From Bacillota bacterium (lineage in GTDB: Bacteria; Bacillota_A; Clostridia; Lachnospirales; Lachnospiraceae): a stretch of 64,000 nucleotides of DNA. Positions within the stretch are counted from its first letter, which is position 1; every line of letters starts with the position of its first letter. Shown here in pieces: positions 34,055 to 44,839 of the stretch. Made by a program: the position numbers and the translations under genes. The DNA lies in contig JAEZTQ010000093.1 in the NCBI GenBank assembly GCA_023443625.1, positions 277,861 through 341,860 on the forward strand, in the 5' to 3' direction. The notes beneath the pieces were generated by a model, which was not told the DNA's origin, made no database searches, and saw only the letters and a program-made list of their open reading frames with translations.

Positions 34055-35443
34055 CTATTGCTTTTTCAGTACTTTATAGAAAACACTACTGAAATTTGAA
34101 ATCAGCGACATGAAGGTTGAATTCATAAGAGTAATAAGCAGGACAATAAACAACACATAATAAATTACACATCCTATAACTGCACCAGTGCAACTACCTG
34201 TTATAACATAAATAAATATCATATTAACTATAAATATATATTCCCGCCATGTAAACGCCAATTCTCTATTTCCGACTTCACATATTAACATCCATACTAT
34301 TGATGTTATTAACGTGGCTAAAGCGAATGCCGACATATTATGCCATAACTTGAACAAAATAAAGTTCAATATTATTCCAATGACAATCATAGCAGTCATT
34401 TGTTTTAAATATAGTTTTTGATTCTTATTAGCTTTATATATGTTTACATAAATTCCTTTTATAATCGCATAAAATGTTTGTGCTGCAAATAGATAGAAAA
34501 TCACATTCACGGAATCATTATACTTTACTAAAAATAGATTAATAATCCATTTGATGGGGTATGCTCCTCCGATAATTAAAAAACCCCACATAAGAACCCA
34601 GTTTTTTATTTTTCTAATTTCTTGAACTGTAGGCTTTTTACAAAAAAAATTATACATCGAAACAGTAATAGGGGTCATAAATACATTTACAATATTTTCC
34701 ATGCTGACTGCAAATGAGTACATCGCAAAATCATAGACTGTTAAAAGAAAATTTACAAACCATCTATCAATTCCAGTAAAAATTATACTTGAAAAATTCC
34801 CCAACATTAGAATAAATCCTTGCTGTACGTTTTCTTGTATCTCTTTAATTGAGACTTTTCCACCCCATATAACATAATTATTTTTTTTCTTCAAATCATA
34901 TAAGAGCCACGCACATGTTACAAACCCAACTAGAATCTGTGCCACTACATAAAAAAGTGAACCATGTGATTCTACTATAAAAAGCAAAATTAAATTGAAT
35001 ACAAAAACCAGAATTTTCTCTATATTCAGCGCATTTCCGTAGTCTTTGAATTCTCCTAAAGCTTGATAAAAAGATCTAAGATATCCTAATACATTTGTAG
35101 CTAACATCCCAAAGGCAAATGCTACAATTAAAATGTTTTTTGTGAATAACCCAATAAACATAACAACGCTGAGCATAAGGAGTTCTAAGTATATATAATT
35201 ACTAATATTCTTTTTGAATTCATTCTTTCCTATATTTGAAATTTCAGCTCCGCCATATCTCAAATACATCCCATCGTTATATCCCAAGCTAAAAAAGCCA
35301 GCAAATGTAATATAAAGAGCATAGGTTTTTATAGCTGCATAAGTCTCAACAGAAAGATATTTAGGTAATAAAAAGCTAGTAAGAATACTAACTACTAAAC
35401 CTATTAAGTTTGCACTAATAATATATAGAAATCCTTTTTTCAT
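34055..35443 (-). CDS. Polysaccharide flippase (Wzx/RfbX-like)
   Basis: 462 residues with about 12-14 membrane segments, starting with the typical [42 protein letters not shown]. It would flip lipid-linked repeat units across the membrane. It overlaps the preceding acetyltransferase gene by 4 nt (ATGA) and is the last gene of the exopolysaccharide cluster. Confidence 0.88.
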   Translation of the reverse strand: MKKGFLYIISANLIGLVVSILTSFLLPKYLSVETYAAIKTYALYITFAGFFSLGYNDGMYLRYGGAEISNIGKNEFKKNISNYIYLELLMLSVVMFIGLFTKNILIVAFAFGMLATNVLGYLRSFYQALGEFKDYGNALNIEKILVFVFNLILLFIVESHGSLFYVVAQILVGFVTCAWLLYDLKKKNNYVIWGGKVSIKEIQENVQQGFILMLGNFSSIIFTGIDRWFVNFLLTVYDFAMYSFAVSMENIVNVFMTPITVSMYNFFCKKPTVQEIRKIKNWVLMWGFLIIGGAYPIKWIINLFLVKYNDSVNVIFYLFAAQTFYAIIKGIYVNIYKANKNQKLYLKQMTAMIVIGIILNFILFKLWHNMSAFALATLITSIVWMLICEVGNRELAFTWREYIFIVNMIFIYVITGSCTGAVIGCVIYYVLFIVLLITLMNSTFMSLISNFSSVFYKVLKKQ

Positions 35444-36060
35444 TCAATATTGCCTCTAATCATCGATATAATCTCTTTATAATTCTCATCTGTGAGTGTT
35501 GTATACAAAGCATCAATATTATCCTTTATATGACTATCTGAAACTTTTTGAAAATCTATTTTTAACAGCTCTTGAATTATTTTTTCACTAAACTTCTTAC
35601 GTATAGTTTTTATGGGGACGCCTCCAACTATTGTATACGGTTCAACATCTTTATTTACGAGAGCTCCCGCAGCAACAACTGCTCCCTGCCCTATATATAC
35701 TCCCGACAATATTATTGCACTTGCTCCGATCCAAACATCATCTTCCAGCACAATATCTCCTTTCGATATACCTTCATATGAATCCCCAGAAAATTTTACT
35801 TTGAACGGAAATGTCGAAATAGTATCCATTCGGTGATCAGCGCTAAGGACAAATTGCACATTTGGACCAATGGAGCAAAAACTTCCAATACGTAATTTAG
35901 CTACCTCATTATGTGTATAAACAGTTAATTCTCCATAAGTTTTCTTACCTACGCCTACACAATCTAAATTAAATATGTTTTTTGCGATAGTACTATTATG
36001 AGGATTCCGTTTCCTCCATTCGCGTCGGATCCTTATATGCTGTAACTTCTTCTTAATCAT
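35440..36060 (-). CDS. Hexapeptide-repeat acetyltransferase (CatB/LbH type)
   Basis: 206 residues with left-handed beta-helix hexads ([70 protein letters not shown]). It should O-acetylate a sugar of the polymer using acetyl-CoA. ATG 36060, directly behind the polymerase-like gene. Confidence 0.88.
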   Translation of the reverse strand: MIKKKLQHIRIRREWRKRNPHNSTIAKNIFNLDCVGVGKKTYGELTVYTHNEVAKLRIGSFCSIGPNVQFVLSADHRMDTISTFPFKVKFSGDSYEGISKGDIVLEDDVWIGASAIILSGVYIGQGAVVAAGALVNKDVEPYTIVGGVPIKTIRKKFSEKIIQELLKIDFQKVSDSHIKDNIDALYTTLTDENYKEIISMIRGNIE

Positions 36061-36063
36061 TAC

Positions 36064-37329
36064 TTATCCTTTCTCTAGCGCATCCTGATATATCAACAGT
36101 GCGGCTATAACTAAAATTGTGCTTTCAAAACACGCACTTGGAATATTTGCAACACCTATAAAAAGGATAGACCCTACAAGCGCTGCTATAGGTATATTTT
36201 CACTTTTACTACATAAACTTCTTTGTAGTCTAAAATTTATTCCTATATATAGAAACAATCCCACAATACCCATAGAAAATATCAAATCAAAGTATAGACT
36301 ATCACTAAATACTGTATCAGCAGCCACCTCTTGCCATTTCATTATACCAAATAATAGTTGGCCTATGTTTTCTTGCTGTAAATAAGAAAATAAAACCTCC
36401 CAATTACGCAATCTAATCAAAGAACTAGCGCTACTAAGAACTCCCACATTTGTAGAACTAATTGGTGCAATAATTAAGAAGAATATTAAGTATACAACCG
36501 ATGCAATAACAGAAAAAAACGGCATCCATTTAGTGATTCTAGGTTGAAATATAAAGCAAGCTCCAAAATATACTATAATAAATATTGCAGAGAAATAAAT
36601 ATTTCTCGTTTGAGTCGCCACAATAGCCAAAGTAGAAATTACTAAACAAAAAACATACTTTCTTTTTGTCAACTTTCCTTTTAAATATCTCATTATCAAG
36701 AGGCATAACCAAATCAGCGAGACATATCCAGAAGATAACGCAGAGTTCATAAGTCCGGGTGGTCTGAGTCTGGAAAAATCCATACTTAATATAGACCAAA
36801 ATAATTGATTTCCTTCATTATCTGAAGTAAACTCCCAAATTAGATCATTATTTACAAACTGAACTAACGTCATTATTGCATTACTAAATGCAAATAAATT
36901 GACTAGTCTAAAAAAAACGTTCAAATTCAAATATCTACGATACAAAAGTATAATGAATACCAAAAGAAGCGGGGTAACCTTTCTATACAAAAAAATTGCA
37001 GCCAAATATATGCCAACATTATTAAATATTATATAATAAATACATTCTGCAGCAGAAAATAAAGCAAAAATTAAAACAAGTGAATACCGTTTCCTAATCT
37101 TTCTTGACAAAAGACATTCTAAAACAAGAACAAATATTATTATAAGTATAGTCGTAACAGCAATAATTGCATCGCTTATTATGATTTTTCCAAATACCAT
37201 TAATTGTAGCTGTTTTAGTGGTGTCTCCAACAGTAAATACCCCAAATAGTATACTATTAAACAATTCAACAAACTTATATGTTTATTTGAACCCTGCATA
37301 TAGTTACTATAATAAGCTCTCGATCCCAA
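36064..37329 (-). CDS. O-antigen polymerase/ligase-like membrane protein (Wzy type)
   Basis: 421 residues, about ten membrane segments, and one large loop with the RPPGLMNSALSSGY and RNIYFSAIF stretches typical of Wzy/O-antigen ligase families. It probably joins repeat units. The start is TTG 37329, 8 nt behind AAGGAGG. Low sequence conservation is normal for this group, so the role rests on topology and context. Confidence 0.75.
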   Translation of the reverse strand: MGSRAYYSNYMQGSNKHISLLNCLIVYYLGYLLLETPLKQLQLMVFGKIIISDAIIAVTTILIIIFVLVLECLLSRKIRKRYSLVLIFALFSAAECIYYIIFNNVGIYLAAIFLYRKVTPLLLVFIILLYRRYLNLNVFFRLVNLFAFSNAIMTLVQFVNNDLIWEFTSDNEGNQLFWSILSMDFSRLRPPGLMNSALSSGYVSLIWLCLLIMRYLKGKLTKRKYVFCLVISTLAIVATQTRNIYFSAIFIIVYFGACFIFQPRITKWMPFFSVIASVVYLIFFLIIAPISSTNVGVLSSASSLIRLRNWEVLFSYLQQENIGQLLFGIMKWQEVAADTVFSDSLYFDLIFSMGIVGLFLYIGINFRLQRSLCSKSENIPIAALVGSILFIGVANIPSACFESTILVIAALLIYQDALEKG

Positions 37330-37391
37330 TTGACTATCCTCCTTAGTTTAACATACAGTATATTCCATGATATCTTCCCTTCTTAAAATTA

Positions 37392-38483
37392 CTATTTAAC
37401 TAGCATTTTTAATTGCTCAAGATATGAATAGGAGTATTTCTCATCGGGTTCCAAGTGAGCCGACTCCCCCCATTCATTCCACGCATTTACCAATAAGATC
37501 TCATTACCTTCTGCTATACTGCGTTCATAAAATTTTCGTGCATAATATCCAAACAATTCAGGTGAAGAGCCAGAAAAAACAATGCCTTTTCCTCCATAAC
37601 GAGGTGTATTATCCCAATTGGGAAAGATACAATATATTTGTTTACCACAAGATCTTCTTTTTAACATAATCTCATTAGCTTTTTGATAATCAAATCTTTC
37701 TGGGATTTTATTCCTTGAAATGGAATTCCATTTTCGTAAAAGCCAAGTTTTCAATCTTCTCTTATATGTATATACTAATTCTTCATTTGATCCATTAGAT
37801 CTTACATTCATTGGTTCAAAAACAAATACAGCATCAACATCTTTGTTATTAAGCATCTCAGCAGTCTTCATACCCGTATTACATTTATTAGCAATCAAAT
37901 AAATTCCGTCAAATCCGTCACTCTTAGCAAACGTATTCCAAGAATCCATCATTTCTTCAAATTTTGGAATACTATAAATATTAAAAATTTTTAATACTGG
38001 TTTATTATTAATTTTTAGATATCTAGGATCTTTAAAGTATTTCGTAAAATACTTATAATGTCCTTTTATATCATCTTCACTATATTCTTGTGGCCAAATC
38101 ATATGACCATCACCATCAAACCAAGATTTCTTAAAGTCATGATTCGCCCAACTTATAAAATACTCAATATCTATATTGCTGTTCTCATACAGAATATCTA
38201 TAGGCCTTTCCATCAACTGCCTACCCTTACTCCAGTAATGATAAATGCAAAAGCCACTCACACCATATTCTTTAGCAGTCTTAGCCTGCCATCTTATAGT
38301 ATCAACATTAGTAAGATTATAATAATATTTATTTAGGGGTATATGTGGTTGATAATGTCCTTCATATAAAGGTTTGCTACCTTTCACAGCAAGCCAATCC
38401 GTATAGCCTTCTCCCCACCACTCATTATTTTCCTTGATTTCATAAAACTGCGGCAGATATAATGCAAATATTTTTGGTTTCAT
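37392..38483 (-). CDS. WbsX-like glycosyltransferase/GH99-like protein, copy 1
   Basis: 363 residues. Opening KIFALYLPQFYEIKENNEWWGEGYTDW and the closing VNAWNEWGESAHLEPDEKYSYSYLEQL are hallmarks of the WbsX family (GH99-like fold) found in O-antigen and capsule clusters. No signal peptide. Enzymatic activity of the family is not settled; a glycosyl transfer or trimming role is inferred. ATG 38483 with AGGAGGAAC. Paralogue of the product at 40448. Confidence 0.85.
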   Translation of the reverse strand: MKPKIFALYLPQFYEIKENNEWWGEGYTDWLAVKGSKPLYEGHYQPHIPLNKYYYNLTNVDTIRWQAKTAKEYGVSGFCIYHYWSKGRQLMERPIDILYENSNIDIEYFISWANHDFKKSWFDGDGHMIWPQEYSEDDIKGHYKYFTKYFKDPRYLKINNKPVLKIFNIYSIPKFEEMMDSWNTFAKSDGFDGIYLIANKCNTGMKTAEMLNNKDVDAVFVFEPMNVRSNGSNEELVYTYKRRLKTWLLRKWNSISRNKIPERFDYQKANEIMLKRRSCGKQIYCIFPNWDNTPRYGGKGIVFSGSSPELFGYYARKFYERSIAEGNEILLVNAWNEWGESAHLEPDEKYSYSYLEQLKMLVK

Positions 38484-38531
38484 ACATGTTCCTCCTATGT
38501 GACAAATAAAAATTGCACAAATCAGATAAAA

Positions 38532-39209
38532 TTAAGAATTATTTTTCATTTTTTCCTTTGCATAACAAAATAATGTTTCAATATTTTGAAGTTTATCTGC
38601 ATTACTCTTTAAAAGTGTAACATCCCAATCCCACCATTTAATTCTCTTTAACATAGCTATTTCATCCTCATTGAATCTGTACTTAAAAATTCGAGCTGGA
38701 TTTCCTACAACGATAGCATAATCGGGTACATCTTTAGTAACGATACTACCTGCCCCAATTACTGCCCCATCCCCAATCCTATTACAAGAAGGCAAGATAA
38801 TTGCATACTGACCAATCCAAACATCATTCCCAATCTCTAATTTTGAAAAAGAAACCGTGTCATCTTTAATAGCCCCATTTACAAACTCAGCATTATAAAA
38901 TATTGGGGATGTCGATGGTTTCCAATATGGATGATTTCTTGTATATAAACACACGCCTTTTGCGATTGATGTAAACTTTCCCACAGTCAGATTTCCTTTT
39001 CCAACCCATGCTTGTTCAGGATTGAAGCAAGCGCCATAAGTTCCTATACCAACATTTATGCCATGATACTTCGCTACAACCGATCTTAGTTCTAGTGAGA
39101 ATGCTTGTCCTCCATCCAAAGTAGCAATAACTTTTCTTAAAATTTGTCTCAGTACATTGCTATTAACTGCATACATTTTACTACATATTTTTATTAGAAT
39201 CTTTTTCAT
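38532..39209 (-). CDS. Hexapeptide-repeat acetyltransferase (WcaF/colanic type)
   Basis: About 225 residues with a beta-helix domain ([90 protein letters not shown]). Second acetyltransferase of the cluster. Start placed at ATG 39209; ATG 39230 gives seven more residues and neither has a strong ribosome-binding site. Confidence 0.85.
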   Translation of the reverse strand: MKKILIKICSKMYAVNSNVLRQILRKVIATLDGGQAFSLELRSVVAKYHGINVGIGTYGACFNPEQAWVGKGNLTVGKFTSIAKGVCLYTRNHPYWKPSTSPIFYNAEFVNGAIKDDTVSFSKLEIGNDVWIGQYAIILPSCNRIGDGAVIGAGSIVTKDVPDYAIVVGNPARIFKYRFNEDEIAMLKRIKWWDWDVTLLKSNADKLQNIETLFCYAKEKMKNNS

Positions 39210-39247
39210 AAAGATTATGATTCCTCTCATTCTTACAATATTAAAGT

Positions 39248-40438
39248 TTAAATATTATGTAATTTACCAAGGATTTCTGAAATATATTTCTGATATTGTT
39301 CCAATCTGCTCAAATAGATTTTCTCTGCGTGCACAACACTTTCTTGCATCTGATCTATTTTACTCATGTACTCGAAAAATAAATCTATTGCTTGATCAAC
39401 ATCAATTTCTGCTTTTGCATCAATCAGCCAAGGATATTCTAAAGAACCATATAATCCATTAAATTTCCTACTATAGGCTACTGGAATAACTGGAACTCCA
39501 CTTGAAATTGCGCCTATAGTCGAATGCATACGTGCTCCACTAAAAAGATCCATTCCTGAAATATAATTTTTCACATCAATAGGAGAGTCATATCGTGGTG
39601 CTAAAATACAATTATATTTTTGAGCCAACTTTTTACATACCACATAATCATCTTCTATTTCATTTGTATCAGAATTAACATGCGGTATTAAATGGATATT
39701 TACTCCCTCAATAGAACATAACCGAAACAATAATTTTTCAATGAATTCCTTATATGAAAAGGATAAACCAAAATAATTTTTTCTGTCATAACCACCGTAA
39801 TATAATAATCCAGAAACATTAATTCCTATCTGTTTATGATTGTTACTCCGTATTTGCTTATTAAATGGAAGTGCAAATGCAACATCAATAACCTCTGTAG
39901 TTTTTTTCTGAAGCCCTAAATTTTCACAGCAATTGTAAGAAGCATGATCCCTAACAAATATATGGTTTACCTTCCCTAAAGTCACTTTAGCTACAAGCCG
40001 TCCTTTTCTTGTAGCAAACGGACCTATCGTCTGTGGTGCGTATACTACAGGAGTTTTCCTCAGTTTCCCAAGTAAAGCAAGCTGAGATTCTGCGAGAAGT
40101 CTTCCAAACCCATAAATATCCGCATAGCCATCTCCACCACAGAGATTAATTACCAAATCACATCCATCAAATACCTTTGTTCTTAAGAGAAGAAATGGGT
40201 TTCTTAAAGTTTGTCTGCAACGAGGATACACCCTGTACTCAAAATTGTTAGCTGTATATTTAGACATATCAATCTGTGTTAAATTGTCAGTTATTGCAAC
40301 GACATAGCTAACTTCGACATTTTTTCGCTTGAAAACTTCATCTATTAACTTTATATTTGAAATTGCCAAAGCACCACAACCAAGATTATCATCTTTAATA
40401 ATATGTGACACGAGAGCCACTGTTAATTTTTTCTTCAT
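39248..40438 (-). CDS. Polysaccharide pyruvyl transferase family protein
   Basis: 396 residues matching the PS_pyruv_trans family: N-terminal [19 protein letters not shown], central [12 protein letters not shown] with [13 protein letters not shown], and C-terminal [27 protein letters not shown]. It would add a pyruvate ketal (or a related group) to a sugar, giving the polymer negative charge. ATG 40438 with AGGATAAT; between the two WbsX/acetyltransferase genes. Confidence 0.9.
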   Translation of the reverse strand: MKKKLTVALVSHIIKDDNLGCGALAISNIKLIDEVFKRKNVEVSYVVAITDNLTQIDMSKYTANNFEYRVYPRCRQTLRNPFLLLRTKVFDGCDLVINLCGGDGYADIYGFGRLLAESQLALLGKLRKTPVVYAPQTIGPFATRKGRLVAKVTLGKVNHIFVRDHASYNCCENLGLQKKTTEVIDVAFALPFNKQIRSNNHKQIGINVSGLLYYGGYDRKNYFGLSFSYKEFIEKLLFRLCSIEGVNIHLIPHVNSDTNEIEDDYVVCKKLAQKYNCILAPRYDSPIDVKNYISGMDLFSGARMHSTIGAISSGVPVIPVAYSRKFNGLYGSLEYPWLIDAKAEIDVDQAIDLFFEYMSKIDQMQESVVHAEKIYLSRLEQYQKYISEILGKLHNI

Positions 40439-40447
40439 TATATTATC

Positions 40448-41512
40448 CTATTTATTGGTATTTTTAATTACTCTTTGAAGAGCTTCTAAATATTTAAACC
40501 CATACTGTTCTGACGGTTCAAGTACAGGACCTTCTCCCCATTCATTCCATGCATTTATAACTACATATTCCTGGGACGCATCTTCTCTATTTAAAGAAAG
40601 TAAACTGTCCATATACCGTTCGAATTTTTCTGGTGATCCACCCTTTAAAACAAGTCCAGCTTTTCCTTTCCGAGGAGTATTATCCCACTGTGTAAACGCA
40701 CTCTGTATAATCTCTCGATTGCCATACGTTCTATTTCTGTTTAATAATGCCTTCCATATTTTATCATAACTCAAATACTCTGTTATTCTCAATTTCTTGC
40801 AAGCTATTCTGTAAGCCTTCTCAAAACTATTGATTCCGAATCGATTGGAATACATCGGTTCAAACTCAGTTACGCCTTTAGAATATTTGCTAGCCGCATC
40901 TGGATTAACTGTACTAATAAATTCAACTAAATAAATATTGTCAAATCCGTATTTTTTGATACGTTTGTTCCAATATTCCATCATCTCATCAAAATGCGGT
41001 ATACTACCAGCTGAATACACAAACAACATTGGGCTATTTCCGCGTTTGATATATCTCTCATCTTTGAAAAATGTCAAAAAATATTGAAGGTGATTCTCCC
41101 AATCCTCTTTGCCTCCAAAAGTTTGAGGCATCAAAATTTGCCCATCCTTACCATCCCAAGTTCTTGCCCATTGCTCATTGGCCCAACATAAGCAATAATT
41201 AAAGTCTATCTCTTTGAGATCTCGATAAATTTCAACTGGTTTTTCCAAAAGCAGTTTTCCGTTAAACCAATAATGATAATATACAAAACCTTCCAATCCA
41301 TATTGTTTGGCTAATTCTGCTTGATGGATAACATCGTCTTTTTTTGAAAGATCATAATAATATCCACCATAAGGCACCATAGGTTGCACATGCCCTTTAT
41401 ATAGAGGTTTACCACGTCTAACATTATCCCATTCCGTAAATCCTTCTCCCCACCATTCATCATTCTCCGGAATGCGATGGTACGCAGGCAAATTATAAGC
41501 TAAAAATTTCAT
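40448..41512 (-). CDS. WbsX-like glycosyltransferase/GH99-like protein, copy 2
   Basis: 354 residues. FLAYNLPAYHRIPENDEWWGEGFTEW at the start and VVINAWNEWGEGPVLEPSEQYGFKYLEAL at the end mark the WbsX family; the middle shares YYHYWF and LMPQTFGG motifs. ATG 41512 with AAAGGAGAA. It diverges clearly from copy 1, so this is not a recent duplication; the two probably act on different sugars. Confidence 0.85.
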   Translation of the reverse strand: MKFLAYNLPAYHRIPENDEWWGEGFTEWDNVRRGKPLYKGHVQPMVPYGGYYYDLSKKDDVIHQAELAKQYGLEGFVYYHYWFNGKLLLEKPVEIYRDLKEIDFNYCLCWANEQWARTWDGKDGQILMPQTFGGKEDWENHLQYFLTFFKDERYIKRGNSPMLFVYSAGSIPHFDEMMEYWNKRIKKYGFDNIYLVEFISTVNPDAASKYSKGVTEFEPMYSNRFGINSFEKAYRIACKKLRITEYLSYDKIWKALLNRNRTYGNREIIQSAFTQWDNTPRKGKAGLVLKGGSPEKFERYMDSLLSLNREDASQEYVVINAWNEWGEGPVLEPSEQYGFKYLEALQRVIKNTNK

Positions 41513-41524
41513 GGGTATTCTCCT

Positions 41525-42349
41525 TTATCGCAAAAACGTCATATAAATCCATTTTCTGATTGTATTGGGTAGTAAGCACACTATTGCTTGACCAAGTCCA
41601 CTTACTATAAAATCCCATAAGGACATATAACCTTTTCTTAACTGGTTCCATTTAAAACTTAGTACCGTTTTTGAATACTTTACTCCACCTCTTCTTTTGA
41701 AAAAATCTTTACTTGTTCGTATGTAGTACAAATTTTCTTGAATATTATAACTTTTAACATTATATTCAAGTACCATTCGTGCAAACAGATCATAATCCTC
41801 ATATAAAATAACAGAATGATAATTGCCACTTCTAATAACTGCTGACTTTTTATACATCACTGTTGGGTGTAATAATGCACACCTTCTTCTCATAAACTTT
41901 TCTATATCCGTGTGAAACTCCGGAACCTTATGAACTGAAACAACATTATCTATTGTATCGATAAATTCAACCTCATATGAGCCTACCATTTCTATCCCAG
42001 GGTCTTCCGCAAACTTTCTCAACTGTTTTTCGCATCGATCCTTAACCGAAAAATCATCGGAATCCATTCTTGCAATTATTTCATTTTGTGCTATAAGTAT
42101 GCCTTTAGCTAAAGCAGGTCCCAATCCCTGATTTTTTTCAAGAGCAATAATCTTAAATAAACCTTCATTATTCTTAACGTAAGTATCTATGACTTCATCT
42201 AGTTCTACCGTTAGTGGACCATCCTTAACAATAATGAACTCATTTGGGGCTATTGTTTGTTCCAAAATGCTTTTAATGCTCAAACTGAGATACTCCGGTT
42301 TTTCTTTTTTGTAAACCGACATAAGCACGGTATAATTCGTATTATCCAT
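41525..42349 (-). CDS. Family 2 glycosyltransferase
   Basis: 274 residues, GT-A fold: TVLMSVYKKEKPEYLSLSIKSILEQ, then EIIARMDSDDFS (metal-binding DxD) and RRCALLHPTVMYKKSAV. A C-terminal hydrophobic stretch may bind the membrane. It should add a sugar to the lipid-linked unit. Own promoter at 42417-42446, so it probably starts a second transcription unit of the cluster. Confidence 0.92.
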   Translation of the reverse strand: MDNTNYTVLMSVYKKEKPEYLSLSIKSILEQTIAPNEFIIVKDGPLTVELDEVIDTYVKNNEGLFKIIALEKNQGLGPALAKGILIAQNEIIARMDSDDFSVKDRCEKQLRKFAEDPGIEMVGSYEVEFIDTIDNVVSVHKVPEFHTDIEKFMRRRCALLHPTVMYKKSAVIRSGNYHSVILYEDYDLFARMVLEYNVKSYNIQENLYYIRTSKDFFKRRGGVKYSKTVLSFKWNQLRKGYMSLWDFIVSGLGQAIVCLLPNTIRKWIYMTFLR

Positions 42350-42416
42350 TCTTCTTTTTCACCTTAAATTTCTACAAGAATCACCCATTAATATTTTCCA
42401 AAGCCTAGGAAGTTCG

Positions 42417-42446
42417 TTAATACTAATTAACTTTATAAAATGTCAA
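42417..42446 (-). promoter_or_regulatory. Internal promoter of the exopolysaccharide cluster
   Basis: Minus strand: TTGACA (42446-42441), 18-bp spacer, TATTAA (42422-42417), 68 bp before the GT2 start. It lies in a 435-bp gap without a gene. Confidence 0.65.
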
Positions 42447-42602
42447 CTACTCATACTTTGACATACTGAACATAGTCATTTTCAATCAGGCTTCTTTTCT
42501 GTCCTTCTAGTTATTTACCTTCATGAAATAATTGTGTTCATCACCTAACACTCCTCATTTTTACTCAATACTCTGATTGTAAATATAAACCTACATATAA
42601 TA

Positions 42603-42630
42603 AGCTGTGAAACAATATATGTCCACAGCT
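42603..42630 (-). terminator. Hairpin behind the priming sugar transferase gene
   Basis: AGCTGTG (42603-42609) / CACAGCT (42624-42630). Weak T-rich tail on the minus strand; may partly terminate the first unit. Confidence 0.4.
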
Positions 42631-42784
42631 ACAGTTATCTTTTGCGTGCACTAGAATATAAGTCTATATCTAAATATAAATTTCAAGTTTGAAATAATTT
42701 TTATAATATTTACTACAAACAACAATACCAAGCAATATCAACATATTATAATTCACTTCTAGAAATTCATGATTAATCTTATCT

Positions 42785-44197
42785 CTACCTCGACCCCTTC
42801 CCCAGTACCACAACTCCTATCGTCTTCAACATCAGCTTCAAATCCAACTTAAAGGACCAATTATCAATATACTGAAGGTCAAGCTTAACCACATCTTCAA
42901 AATTATCAATATCACTTCTACCGCTGACCTGCCATAGTCCAGTAAGCCCCGGTTTTAGGCTAAGCCTTCTCCTGTGCCTTGTCTCATAACGCTCAAATTC
43001 ATCTTCTGTAGGGGGTCTTGTCCCAACCAGGCTCATATCACCTTTTAGAACATTAAAGAATTGCGGGAATTCATCCAGACTTGTCTTACGTATAAATCTA
43101 CCTACTTTAGTAATTCGGGGGTCATTCTCCATCTTAAACATAGGGCCGTTTATTTCATTATGATTCATTAATTCAGCTTTACGCTGATCTGCATCCCTAT
43201 GCATGGACCTAAATTTATATATCTTGAACTTTCTACCATTCTTACCAACTCTAGTCTGAGAGAAGAAGACTGGTCCAGGAGATTCTATTAGAATGATTGG
43301 GGTTAGAATAATTGTAAGCAGTATGGTTGCAAGACACCCAATTAAACTACCCCCTATATCCATTAACCTTTTTAGTATTACTTGTTCTTGGTCAAAGAGT
43401 TTTGATGAGTAGGTTATAACCTGGTAACTGATAAACTCATCAATTATCTTTTCCTTAACATTGAGATTATTAAAGATGTTCAAATTCATATGTACAATAA
43501 TACCCATCTTCTCTAATTCCAGAATTAGTTCTTCCAATTCCATATTAAATTTGTTGGGAAGATGAATGAATACCTCATCGACTACTCTTAACATAGCCAT
43601 GTCCAATAGGTTGTCTCTATCTGCTACCACTTCTACACCTTCAATTTTCTCTCCAATTCTGGATTTATCTAGAAGGGCAATGGTAGATACATTGGCATTC
43701 CATTCATATTCGCTCTTAATCCTTCGAATGATTCCTGGTGCTGACTTTGATATTGTAATGAGCATTACCTTCCTGCTAGAAGAACTCTTCTTGTAGGCTA
43801 ATAGCATAATTATCTTCATATAACTTCTTGCCACGAAAACTATTAGTATATTCAGCAGGAAAAATAAAAAGATAAATATTCTAGAGAAATTACTTCCCTG
43901 CTTAATGGCAAATATAAAACCTAATAAAATCAGACCTAGTTTAGCTTGTTCCTTTAGTATGAAGATAAATTCTTCAAAGAAACCTCGCTTTACAATATTC
44001 ATAAAATGTGTGGTGTTATGAATCACAATAGCAGATAATATTAGTACCACAAAAAAACTGCCATAAATCCCTGACATCATTCTACTATTGATGATTCCTC
44101 CACGTATATAACCAGCTATTGTGAATGATAAAATCATACTTAATAAATCTATAATTAGCGTGATCTTACCGGTTATATTTTTACTATAAGGCTTCAT
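42785..44197 (-). CDS. Exopolysaccharide priming sugar phosphotransferase (polyprenyl glycosylphosphotransferase)
   Basis: 470 residues. Four N-terminal membrane segments, a cytoplasmic nucleotide-binding-like domain (about 135-245), one more membrane helix, and the catalytic bacterial sugar transferase domain: [68 protein letters not shown]. It transfers a sugar-1-phosphate to undecaprenyl phosphate, the first step of polymer assembly. ATG 44197; 19 nt behind a small membrane protein gene. Confidence 0.93.
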   Translation of the reverse strand: MKPYSKNITGKITLIIDLLSMILSFTIAGYIRGGIINSRMMSGIYGSFFVVLILSAIVIHNTTHFMNIVKRGFFEEFIFILKEQAKLGLILLGFIFAIKQGSNFSRIFIFLFFLLNILIVFVARSYMKIIMLLAYKKSSSSRKVMLITISKSAPGIIRRIKSEYEWNANVSTIALLDKSRIGEKIEGVEVVADRDNLLDMAMLRVVDEVFIHLPNKFNMELEELILELEKMGIIVHMNLNIFNNLNVKEKIIDEFISYQVITYSSKLFDQEQVILKRLMDIGGSLIGCLATILLTIILTPIILIESPGPVFFSQTRVGKNGRKFKIYKFRSMHRDADQRKAELMNHNEINGPMFKMENDPRITKVGRFIRKTSLDEFPQFFNVLKGDMSLVGTRPPTEDEFERYETRHRRRLSLKPGLTGLWQVSGRSDIDNFEDVVKLDLQYIDNWSFKLDLKLMLKTIGVVVLGKGSR

Positions 44198-44216
44198 AAT
44201 ATAACCTCACATTCTA

Positions 44217-44408
44217 TTATGTAAAAGATTTATCTTCTATGTCTTTTTTGTTCTTAATGTATAGCTTATTTTTCTTCGAAATAGCAATGCATAACCATAA
44301 TGCACTAAGTAGAATTAATAGTGTAATGATTAACATTGGTATATTAAGTACATTATTCACTTTCTCCTGTGTTATTAATTGAAATATATTGGTTAATAAT
44401 CCTTTCAT
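44217..44408 (-). CDS. Small single-span membrane protein at the head of the exopolysaccharide cluster
   Basis: 63 residues: amphipathic N-terminus, one membrane helix (about 24-45) and a lysine-rich tail (SKKNKLYIKNKKDIEDK). No known family recognised. The binding site upstream of ATG 44408 is weak (AGCGGGTAAG). Position 19 nt before the priming transferase and 139 nt after a clear promoter supports a real gene; function unknown. Confidence 0.5.
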   Translation of the reverse strand: MKGLLTNIFQLITQEKVNNVLNIPMLIITLLILLSALWLCIAISKKNKLYIKNKKDIEDKSFT

Positions 44409-44546
44409 AAAACTTACCCGCTTCTTTCTTTTATTCGGCTACCAAATATCAATTTAATTGATTCCTTCTATCGTCCCATTTATTTGATGCAATTATACTT
44501 TTTACGACATTATTTGCATTAAATTCCTATTCGGATGCTATTACCA

Positions 44547-44574
44547 ATTATAGTACAAATTTCTCATTAGTCAA
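44547..44574 (-). promoter_or_regulatory. Main promoter of the exopolysaccharide cluster
   Basis: Minus strand: TTGACT (44574-44569), 16-bp spacer, TATAAT (44552-44547). Otherwise 44409-44839 holds only this promoter and the terminator at 44700-44739. Confidence 0.7.
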
Positions 44575-44699
44575 TAAATTTTACAATATTTTAGAATTAA
44601 ATTTCATATTATTCCAACTTCATTGCAGATAATTTGGTTTTGCTTATAATCACTTATAATGGGGGCTTATAATGCAGTCCTAATAAATGAATAATAAAA

Positions 44700-44739
44700 A
44701 ACCTCCCAGTGTTTCAATTACGCAAATCACCAGGAGGTT
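44700..44739 (-). terminator. Rho-independent terminator of the mgtC-like gene
   Basis: AACCTCC (44700-44706) / GGAGGTT (44733-44739) with an inner GTG/CAC pair; on the minus strand followed by TTTTTATTATT. Confidence 0.8.
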
Positions 44740-44839
44740 ACAATAATTACTATTAAATTAGTATATAGTTCTTGAGGGATTATTAGATACAAAACTGTCT
44801 GATAACCTAATACAGCCCATATCCTAAAGGGATGTTGGC

